DNA of 64,000 nucleotides from Aricia agestis. Its lineage: Eukaryota; Arthropoda; Insecta; Lepidoptera; Lycaenidae. How positions within the stretch are numbered: the first letter of the stretch is position 1; each line of letters opens with the position of its first letter. This document shows positions 60,801 through 64,000 of the stretch, piece after piece. A model generated the notes under the pieces. That model saw nothing but the letters and a program-made list of their open reading frames with translations, was not told the DNA's origin and searched no databases. The translations under genes and the position numbers were made by a program. Location of the stretch: positions 12,856,501 through 12,920,500 of the forward strand of contig NC_056417.1 in assembly GCF_905147365.1 (NCBI RefSeq), written 5' to 3'.

Positions 60801-63471
60801 TAATTTTCAAGCTATTTCAATAGCAGCTCAAACAGCACAGTATACTTACAATCAATACAGCATTAGTGGCAGTGGTCTGCACACATTTCTCCCACAGTAT
60901 CGGCGGCCCGTCGTCTGCGTCAGGTAAGTACTTGATGAGATGTTCATACAGCAACTCTAGTACCGCCTCGTGTAGGGACACCTTCTCTTTTGTACAGTCG
61001 TAGAGTTCTGAAATAGGACATTAAAATTACAGATCTCTTTGTAGTTGTTTTTTTTTACTTCCTTGCTGATCAAAATTTCCATACCGTGTTATGTAATTTA
61101 AGACATTGTAGTTATGACATTTCATCCCCCTTACTAATAAAAAACTTACACAATGAATAAGCTATACTGTTGTTGTTGTCGGTCACACGACTATTCGAAA
61201 GAATTAGAAAAGGACAAAACATTATACAGAGTATCCGTTGTTGATATATCATTTTTTTTATTAGTAAGAAGGTTTGTGCATGTCGATATGCATTATCCAC
61301 GCTATAGACAGCTTCACAATCATAGTGACAATCTTGGTCATTCATCATGGCCCGACGTGCAGAATAGTTTTATATATAAAATCTCGTGTCACAATGTTAG
61401 TCACCGTACTCTTCCGAAACGGCTTTACTGATTTTTACCAAATTTTATATGCACATTAAGTAGGTCTGAGAATCGGCTACTGGGTACTTTTTATATTGAT
61501 AAGTGCATTTTTTGAATAAATAATAGTAAATTATTACAACTCGAGACTGACGGCGACCATTGTTTGTGCGACGGGTAGCGATGGACGCTGCCATGGTGAC
61601 ATACTTATTTAGTCACTTCAATAAAATAATATGGGCGAATACGACAGCTAGTTTTAATATAATACGAGTTAAGAAGTATTATTATATACAAACTTTCATC
61701 CCCTATTTTAACTCCTTGGAGGTGGAATTGATCAAAATCCTTTCTTAGCGGATGCCTACGTCATAATATCTACCTGCATGCCAAATTTCAGCCCGATCGG
61801 TCTAGTGGATTGGGCTGTGCGTTGATAGATCACCATGTCAGTCAGTCACCTTTGAGTTTTATATATACTATTGGTTAATTTACCAGTATAAAGCAGATTC
61901 TTAACAGCCGCGTCCTGTATGAGACAGCGTCGCAGTATCGATACCACTTCGAGGCACATGGTCTCGTTGCGTACGCGGGACGACACCCTGTATACAGGAA
62001 ACACTAAGTTAATTACAGTCTATTGACATAAGGAAGACAGTACAGTGCTCCCAAAGTAATAATGCGCATAGAAATTTTCGTAATTTTTCGGCAACGATCG
62101 TATTTTATATTTATATTTACTTCTATTTCCTTTGAACAAGGTGCAAAATGCAAGTGCATTGTTTGGGGCTCTTTCGTTTCATAGATTTGGGTGTTTTCGT
62201 GATTACGAAAATTAGCGAAGATTTGCATGCGCATTAATTTGGGAGTACTGTACAGTCTATTGACATAAAGACAGTAAAATGATAAGCGCGGACTTACAGC
62301 TCTACTTGTCACAGCACTGTAAGAAAACCCTCAAGCTGATCGCACATTAATCAGCACCGTACGCACCGCATAGTGCACGAAATGCGGCGTGTACGGTGCG
62401 CCGTGCAGAGGAAAGTGCAAGGTTTAAAATAACAAAATATAAGGATATGGACGAACAGTCCATAGACGGCCACAATTTTATAATAAAAAAAAACGAATTC
62501 GCATTCGGCGCGTGCGTGTTGACTGTTGATAAACGATCACCTTTAAAATTTATAGCCCAATAGCTTTGTCCACACTGTATCTTTTTTTGTTCATCAAGGG
62601 CATGCGTCATAACTCATAGCGCAGTCAACAGTGTACGTGAGGCATGCCCGCGACGCATGCGCTCTGACCGTATCCAAAACTTTCGCTTTTTTCTATTTTT
62701 TCTGGAATTTCTTATGACCAAATAAGCCGCACATACTACACCCAGTAAAACGTTCTCGTCGCACGTGTTACAAAGCTGACAGACACTGCAACTGAACAAA
62801 AATGACAATGTTGGCGTTGAGTTCGTTAACGCATTTAATTATTGAAAGCGCCAAACGAAATTTGAATACAAAGATGACGAAAATTGAAGACGAAAGCGCA
62901 TAGTGTGGACATAGCTATTGGTCGATATGTTACGTGACGCAACTGCTTCGTGGAAACGGAATGACGCAACGCATTGTATGCGGTATGCCACATAGATTTT
63001 TGCGTTGCGGTAACGTGTGTAGTACATACAATATAGGAGGCAACAGCGCACAACGCTTTTTAGATGCATGACGCCGTCGAAATACATTTAAGTTTTAAAA
63101 CGTCGGAGCAACGCTGTACTGCAAGGCACCATAACTCAACGTCTTCGTTGCGTCACGAATCACGACGCGTTGCAGCAGCGATTTTTTTTTTGGCGTTTAT
63201 AGTATTATGAGTCAGTGTAGTGTGCGTGCGTACTTCTAATGTAGACGTCCTCAAAGTGTTAATTTTAAACCGATTTGGAAATAAATCATTTCTAATTTTG
63301 TTGCCGCGTGTTAACTTACGCGGCGCCGCTCCGCTCGGCGTGCAGGTCGACCGCCACCTGTGTAAAGTACGACGCGCCGGCGTGCGAGTCCGGCTCCGAT
63401 TGACTTAGGCCGGCGGACAGCTTCACGTGCCGCAGCACCGTGAGGAAGCCCCATACTGCCAGCTGCTGCTG
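45776..63471 (-). CDS. FANCI: FANCI (Fanconi anaemia complementation group I) homologue, C-terminal ~805 aa in 15 exons
   Basis: FANCI forms the ID clamp with FANCD2 on DNA at stalled forks and crosslinks; the pair is monoubiquitinated by the FANCL-containing core complex in the nucleus. The joined exons are collinear with vertebrate FANCI from about human residue 530 to the end. Best landmarks: NETMCLEVVSILRRCL (human NETFCLEIMDSLRRCL), a LELLYEHLIKYLPDADDGPP stretch, and TARDFRIKG near the end (human TSRDFKIKG). The C-terminus is acidic then basic (DDDTTSKRRRLS), a likely nuclear localisation signal. All 14 splice junctions agree in phase and use GT-AG. The N-terminal ~530 residues, including the expected ubiquitin-acceptor lysine (human K523), lie beyond the right edge. 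LSQ and FTQ in the first exon match the known S/TQ phosphorylation cluster. An unusual Lys/Ser/Gln tract sits in the 53279 exon. The 5'-most acceptor is uncertain because the exon is tandemly repeated. Confidence 0.92.
45918..46185 (-). mobile_element. tRNA-derived SINE (copy 2)
   Basis: Same family as 44697-44975, in the last FANCI intron, same strand as the gene. A and B boxes at about 46182-46112. Confidence 0.85.
46536..46653 (-). CDS. FANCI: FANCI exon 14
   Basis: 118 nt; TNYQQYMSLGTARDFRIKGP then VLQEVLGAIEQQQEAEREI; donor G|GTAAGG. The most diagnostic FANCI exon. Confidence 0.95.
46747..46870. mobile_element. Short TIR element
   Basis: AGGGCTCCCACAAAAATTGC and GTGTGGGAGCGGTGGGAGCC ends; inner TCGCATCG / CGATGCGA pair. 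In a FANCI intron. Confidence 0.7.
47052..47483. mobile_element. hAT-like non-autonomous element
   Basis: Starts CAGGGCTTCCCAAACTGTGC and ends GTTTAGGAAGCCATG, the 'CAGGG.TTC.CAAACT' end style of hAT elements. Flanks ATCTAACG and ATCCAACT may be a decayed 8-bp duplication. Several GGCGTCGCAA-like motifs. Confidence 0.65.
47512..47680 (-). CDS. FANCI: FANCI exon 13
   Basis: 169 nt; RLERLLKLCGKKLSSICDSL to FSKNIILLEKKAK; donor AAG|GTAAGT. Confidence 0.93.
47720..48093 (-). mobile_element. tRNA-derived SINE, second family
   Basis: - strand head with TGGTCTAGTGGTTAGAGCGC (A box) and GGTTCGATTCC (B box) at about 48085-48022; body runs to about 47720. In FANCI intron 12. Confidence 0.8.
48387..49123. 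mobile_element. 737-bp element with ~121-bp terminal inverted repeats
   Basis: Arms 48387-48507 and 49003-49123 pair with few mismatches (TTTTTTCGATCAAATATATT / AATATATTTGATCGAAAAAA; GCCGCAAGTACCTCTAATT / AATTAGAGGTACTTGCGGC). The interior has two GGTTGCCAG blocks. No transposase. Confidence 0.8.
49252..49608 (+). mobile_element. SINE-like repeat, antisense to FANCI
   Basis: ACTAGACGTTCCGCGCGGCT head, tail 'TTTATAGTATTAGTATAG'; family of 37334. It ends just before the exon 12 donor. Confidence 0.65.
49620..49797 (-). CDS. FANCI: FANCI exon 12
   Basis: 178 nt, GC-rich; ELREGYDDIVIQLCQLCRVT, Ala/Gly-rich loop, LYALLATLARQLPPHMAVPL; donor CG|GTGAGA. Confidence 0.9.
49923..49985 (-). repeat. 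Intronic partial copy of FANCI exon 11
   Basis: 'TGTTCTATAGCGTGCACGTA' and 'ACGCAGGTGCGT' then 'CGAGAGTTCAT' repeat exon positions about 50127-50203 with an internal deletion. It lies between exons 12 and 11 and has no usable frame. Confidence 0.8.
50054..50252 (-). CDS. FANCI: FANCI exon 11
   Basis: 199 nt; acidic start EDESSAEEDNREF, then GQTALTYVCTHLRIRARAIE to QLQRIDK; donor AAAG|GTATAA is non-consensus after GT. Confidence 0.9.
50745..50900 (-). CDS. FANCI: FANCI exon 10
   Basis: 156 nt (52 codons); IIIKLEDYTRRSKQDCVPLI to LKLTATLGLID; donor GAC|GTAAGA. Confidence 0.92.
50925..51330 (+). repeat. Family D lepidopteran repeat, in FANCI intron
   Basis: 'CGGCCAAGTGCGAGTAGGAC' to 'GGGTATGGAACCCTAAAAA'. 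Confidence 0.8.
51399..51592 (-). CDS. FANCI: FANCI exon 9
   Basis: 194 nt; TGLQDSPVSMSVAEILEKIH to LLDTPVLACSKLNA; donor GCG|GTAGGT. Confidence 0.92.
51630..52022 (+). repeat. Family D lepidopteran repeat, in the next FANCI intron
   Basis: 'GGCCCAAGTGCGAGTCGTCG' to 'GGGTACGGAACCCTAAAAA'. Same orientation as 50925. Confidence 0.8.
52107..52234 (-). CDS. FANCI: FANCI exon 8
   Basis: 128 nt; RFQDICNFDDNTALAILELF to AEKIFTYI; donor A|GTACGT. Confidence 0.92.
52456..52513 (-). repeat. Intronic copy of part of FANCI exon 7
   Basis: 58 bp matching 52620-52677 with a few differences (both contain GCACGCACGAGGCGACGCCG). On the - strand it still reads LHVWAVRGVASCVQ. Offset 164 bp, in the intron downstream of exon 7. 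Confidence 0.9.
52565..52735 (-). CDS. FANCI: FANCI exon 7
   Basis: 171 nt; SEEVTWSSTEQRNMVRTQTT, then LHVWAVRGVASCVQPVDRSH to LHKSCLC. Acceptor TTTAG|C supplies the base required by exon 6; donor CG|GTATGT. Aligns with the human segment after SSLLTALFR. Confidence 0.88.
53279..53502 (-). CDS. FANCI: FANCI exon 6, with Lys/Ser/Gln-rich tract
   Basis: 224 nt; starts ITSKGNKKGKL, then KSQKSQKSQKEKEKSQKEKG, then conserved PLPCLWDLQLCLRFLHLLY. The tract falls in a loop between helical repeats and contains three SQ dipeptides. Donor AG|GTAAGA. Confidence 0.88.
54038..54174. repeat. DIRS inverted terminal repeat, left (137 bp)
   Basis: GATATCCGGAATCC to TTTTTCATTATG; the reverse complement of 58687-58823 with no mismatch found by eye. 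The outer 48 bp (53990-54037) are unique to this end. Confidence 0.95.
54205..54305. repeat. DIRS internal complementary region
   Basis: 54205-54267 is the complement of the left end and 54265-54305 the complement of the right end. They overlap in ATT at 54265-54267 (..CTCTCC-ATT-ATTTGTTCC..). This is the template expected for joining the ends into a circle. Confidence 0.93.
54420..55367 (-). CDS. DIRS tyrosine recombinase (315 aa)
   Basis: An N-terminal SAM-like DNA-binding domain (about 15-105, TSTINTYTPAWNKWKRWC onward) is followed by the catalytic domain: first Arg in LLASGRRVHDLTLL (~147/148), second Arg in PGSTRAAVASLNWL (~260), GNWKREHTF (Trp ~283, His ~287) and the nucleophile in FRRFYKKE (Tyr ~293). 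The His usually three residues before the second Arg is Gly here (GSTR). The ATG at 55365-55367 overlaps the RT stop as ATGA, suggesting coupled reinitiation. The frame stays open upstream through the RT region (to 57218), but that part has no recombinase character and is a shadow of RT. It inserts the circular cDNA. Confidence 0.93.
   Translation of the reverse strand: MIQDWSEQERQLLFSSWRTSTINTYTPAWNKWKRWCRSKDISFQNPLPKEVAQYLAYLHQVEGLAYRTILVHKSVIATFSARENLSSNFLVKRMLKAISQAKEKPINPPIWDAAILIKYLQVNAPDEQNFYQVSRHVAVLLLLASGRRVHDLTLLSIDPEKMVFEADTLILWPCFGSKTDSLHHRQSGWRIKKHPDRNLDSIHWVRRLVHLSQDRRQDKWSHLFITTRGDPKPASATIIGNWVRSLLKAAGIDATPGSTRAAVASLNWLENFPIEQILATGNWKREHTFRRFYKKEILRSQSSTCTSLSNYFVPE
55364..57580 (-). 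CDS. DIRS reverse transcriptase-RNase H (738 aa)
   Basis: RT spans about residues 140-370: LDLSQAYFHL (catalytic Asp ~251), LPFGLASAP (~283-291) and VVYLDDFLL (YLDD ~315-318). RNase H spans about 470-590: TTDAS (Asp ~477), LKELYAV (Glu ~509), QTDNRTVVAYIN (Asp ~534) and GDVDALSRG (Asp ~583/585). All catalytic positions are present. Conserved sequence starts only near residue 115, so the true start may be after the first ATG; this frame overlaps the end of Gag in a different frame, so expression may need frameshifting, reinitiation or splicing. A ~130-residue tail follows RNase H. The stop TGA overlaps the recombinase ATG. Confidence 0.95.
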   Translation of the reverse strand: MHYKKFLLMENFYSIKTFCRRIFKKLGGPINSLLRQVRPHKTVTQDSPHLLIILLPSLTISSLICFFDRRTINQNRTIENRNNHLTDVLTIRTSAIAETNRGQRHVRRVTGINDWPKFRGGCLVQYQRAWKKLGAPDHICRLLKGVLIPFVRKPPLIYPGKIVLKAYETKKSFDMTQQIQSMLKQGILERAEITPSYISTFFLVPKPDNSFRPIFNLKSLNQFLEIKPFRLFSHFRVPSFLQTGDWMAKLDLSQAYFHLSIAEKHRRFLRMSYKGELLQMTCLPFGLASAPRTFATLTNWLAEYLRSRGIRCVVYLDDFLLADQSVDHLTEHVAFTISTMKLLGWTVNWEKSVLAPTRRLEFLGVAWDTTHNTRSLSEPKCLTLRRALQHQISVGSWSLRQAQSLMGRLNFATFVIRRGRLHCRTLQYYSRQLSTRHPYRKSPIPEPALQEMMWWMQEADGTLPIHSNPITHFLTTDASDIGWGAQLGEKKMAGRWNKDQKDWHVNLKELYAVHAAVAQERDQLQNAQVLLQTDNRTVVAYINKEGGTRSKKLLQLTRQLLSLLDELNVALTAQYFPGKFNGDVDALSRGKRCPEWHLTKAATSILFHRLGTPQIDLFASVTAHVVPSYVTLDLRDPGAQFYNAFSLQWRFDLAWVFPPPNLIPQVLSHLNTATGRYILIAPRWNKVFWRGDLQRRALRTPFTIPNLPEVLIDTVTGKRPPAVESINLEAWLISGGLT
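57240..58451 (-). CDS. DIRS Gag-like protein (403 aa)
   Basis: First ORF of the element. The N-terminus is Ser/Arg/Glu-rich (SASRKRKSSRSRESTDSSST). The centre (about residues 130-300) is mixed-charge and helical-looking. The C-terminal ~50 residues are very basic (Lys/Arg/Asn/Pro-rich) and would bind nucleic acid. No CCHC zinc knuckle, as is common in DIRS Gag-like proteins. Start chosen at the first ATG after the inverted repeat. It ends ..SNRYQ, 341 bp inside the start of the RT frame. Identity as Gag is by position and composition, not by a recognised domain. Confidence 0.8.
   Translation of the reverse strand: MSESRDSASRKRKSSRSRESTDSSSTSSSSERGVDLDPRGNVRFRSVSKRSRHVSNEQFEHLSQQVSYLTNLIMCSNSDTRVRDSDINVTGDSSKNNPASVSNNLLELQPPQRPVQDLKLSDLSTTVKDPLFPKSSDEHFKRIFDLQRFKSSDWNCIRFSDAQKKYASVPGFIEMNVNDELRRFAPSVTDERSSRFYLTERSFAAISNAILKQKDELRNNLQSLINWARDNEQYLTATSLFEKIEQLFSKDSGYTKVSDDILQIVCGRRADLINVRREAVLRQIPEEYHSSALQKIPPDGEFLFDKDILSSYLQKVGGADKLTPTAGPSTQNRYTGLSAPAHHSATISNHKQSDMFFRSSYNKPKPNNRKSKQPPNRRSNYKNKRNSRNKPRPKARSPSNRYQ
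58687..58823. repeat. DIRS inverted terminal repeat, right (137 bp)
   Basis: CATAATGAAAAAGTCAG to GGATTCCGGATATC. The outer 18 bp (58824-58841, GAAGACGGAACAAATAAT) are unique to this end. Confidence 0.95.
58871..58895. repeat. 25-bp direct repeat of 53926-53950 flanking the DIRS element
   Basis: TGACTTTGCTAATTCAGTGA.. here versus TGACTTTGCTAATTTTGTGA.. at 53926; two mismatches in 25. Each lies tens of bases outside the element ends, so it is not a simple target duplication. Confidence 0.75.
59274..59452. mobile_element. MITE with ~32-bp inverted ends
   Basis: ACACACTATGCCGAAGTTCC and GGAAATTCGGCATAGTGTGC with GCGGCGGAA / TTCCGCCGC; an internal copy of the end motif (GGAATTTCGGCATGGTGTGT) lies at about 59359. 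In FANCI intron 5. Confidence 0.75.
59604..59789 (-). CDS. FANCI: FANCI exon 5
   Basis: 186 nt (62 codons); EDLGLTDLTPESKAKSLKVQ to RECRQLLDNTK; donor AAG|GTGATT is weak but phase-consistent. The following ~6.1-kb intron holds the DIRS element. Confidence 0.9.
60177..60350 (-). CDS. FANCI: FANCI exon 4
   Basis: 174 nt (58 codons); EPIGKLLYAVAQFLQPIQGE to SLFSIGEM; donor ATG|GTAAAA. Confidence 0.92.
60564..60745 (-). repeat. Family E repeat, uninterrupted, in FANCI intron
   Basis: Contains GTCGTATATATACCGACGCG, the unoccupied version of the site filled at 29918-30661. Confidence 0.85.
60850..61007 (-). CDS. FANCI: FANCI exon 3
   Basis: 158 nt; ELYDCTKEKVSLHEAVLELL to TTATNAVLI; donor ATT|GTAAGT, phase 0. 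Confidence 0.93.
61380..61655 (-). mobile_element. SINE-like repeat in FANCI intron
   Basis: Inverted copy of 37021-37333. A further SINE-like tail ('ATTTCAGCCCGATCGGTCTA' to 'TATATACTA') follows at 61656-61870. Confidence 0.65.
61884..61987 (-). CDS. FANCI: FANCI exon 2
   Basis: 104 nt; VSSRVRNETMCLEVVSILRR then CLIQDAAVKNLLYT. One base completes the previous codon and one base is left at donor G|GTAAAT. Confidence 0.93.
62043..62250. mobile_element. Tc1/mariner-like MITE, 208 bp, TA target site
   Basis: CAGTGCTCCCAAAGTAATAA and TTAATTTGGGAGTACTG ends, ATGCGCAT on both sides, TA at 62041-62042 and 62251-62252. 'CAGTCTATTGACATAA' occurs on both flanks (62016, 62253). Confidence 0.85.
62352..62410. 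repeat. Hairpin
   Basis: GCACCGTACGCACCGCAT / ATGCGGCGTGTACGGTGC arms around a short loop. Confidence 0.8.
62557..62923. mobile_element. Possible MITE, ~367 bp
   Basis: CCAATAGCTTTGTCCACACT near the left and AGTGTGGACATAGCTATTGG near the right are inverted repeats. Internal repeats of GCATGC and GCGC. In a FANCI intron. Confidence 0.65.
63320..63471 (-). CDS. FANCI: FANCI visible exon 1 (copy A of array)
   Basis: Encodes QQQLAVWGFLTVLRHVKLSA and on to HAERSGAA. Donor GC|GTAAGT at 63319 leaves two bases of a codon. The 3' acceptor is ambiguous (several AGs between 63471 and 63486). It holds the LSQ and FTQ motifs. Confidence 0.8.
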
Positions 63472-64000
63472 CATGCTGCTGTATACTCACGCAGCACCGC
63501 TCCGCTCGGCGTGCAGGTCGACCGCCACCTGCGTGAAGTACGACGCGCCGGCGTGCGAGTCCGGCTCCGACTGACTGAGGCCGGCGGACAGCTTCACGTG
63601 CCGCAGCACCGTGAGGAAGCCCTATACTGCCAGCTGCTGCTGCATGCTGCTGTATACTCACGCAGCACCGCTCCGCTCGGCGTGCAGGTCGACCGCCACC
63701 TGCGTGAAGTACGACGCGCCGGCGTGCGAGTCCGGCTCCGACTGACTGAGGCCGGCGGACAGCTTCACGTGCCGCAGCACTGTGAGGAAGCCCCATACTG
63801 CCAGCTGCTGCTGCATGCTGCTGTATACTCACGCAGCACCGCTCCGCTCGGCGTGCAGGTCGACCGCCACCTGCGTGAAGTACGACGCGCCGGTGTGCGA
63901 GTCCGGCTCCGACTGACTGAGGCCGGCGGACAGCTTCACGTGCCGCAGCACCGTAAGGAAGCCCCATACTGCCGGCTGCTGCTGCATGCTGCTGTATAAC
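63320..64000 (-). repeat. 171-bp tandem array of a FANCI exon, 3.98 copies
   Basis: Copies A 63320-63490, B 63491-63661, C 63662-63832, D 63833-64000 (cut by the window edge). B-D are nearly identical; A is a little diverged and has the GTAAGT donor into a real intron. B-D end in GTGAGT, followed within 10-20 nt by the next copy's AG. In the FANCI frame each join reads TGA, and copy B also has TAG for the Trp of AVWGF. 171 is a multiple of three, which keeps shadow frames open across the array. Confidence 0.93.

Noticed and set aside
63311..63999. Long ORFs on both strands (218 and 190 codons) near the right edge
   Set aside because: They are wrong-frame readings of the 171-bp array, open only because 171 is a multiple of three. 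The FANCI frame explains the sequence.

Overview
The window looks like nuclear DNA of a lepidopteran insect (butterfly or moth). It is AT-rich, has intron-containing genes, and is crowded with short interspersed repeats whose heads and tails I recognise from lepidopteran genomes (for example the 'CCCGCGACTTCGTCCGCG' head and the '..ATAATATTAGTA..' tail). Species cannot be read from the sequence alone. There is no sign of bacterial or organellar DNA.

Two host genes are supported. (1) A two-exon MADF-BESS gene on the + strand (exons 16129-16327 and 18950-19563, 270 aa, unknown target genes). (2) The C-terminal ~805 aa of FANCI, the Fanconi anaemia protein that pairs with FANCD2, on the - strand. 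I could place 15 exons (63471 down to 45776) with every splice phase agreeing; the N-terminal part lies beyond the right edge. The first visible FANCI exon sits in a 171-bp tandem array of four copies.

The rest is mobile DNA and its debris. The most striking element is a 4,852-bp DIRS-type tyrosine-recombinase retrotransposon (53990-58841) in a FANCI intron, in the same orientation as the gene. It has three intact ORFs (Gag-like, RT-RNase H, tyrosine recombinase), 137-bp inverted terminal repeats, and an internal complementary region that equals the two element ends joined through a shared AAT trinucleotide.

Layout: 1-2104 degenerate gag-pol remnant and an inverted repeat enclosing SINE-like pieces and an AT microsatellite; 2715-5863 hAT-like MITE, SINEs and a run of fold-back elements; 5985-9476 a near-perfect 1,746-bp tandem duplication; 9500-15760 SINEs, a broken LINE, palindromes and MITEs; 15940-19563 MADF-BESS gene; 19600-45500 gene-poor DNA with several hAT-like elements having clear 8-bp target duplications, a 2.56-kb non-coding inverted-repeat element and a 744-bp inverted-repeat element whose empty site is present elsewhere in the window; 45558-64000 FANCI with element-filled introns.

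I had no alignments or databases. Family calls rest on motifs, reading frames, splice phase and inverted or direct repeats read by eye. Boundaries of SINE-like repeats are approximate.
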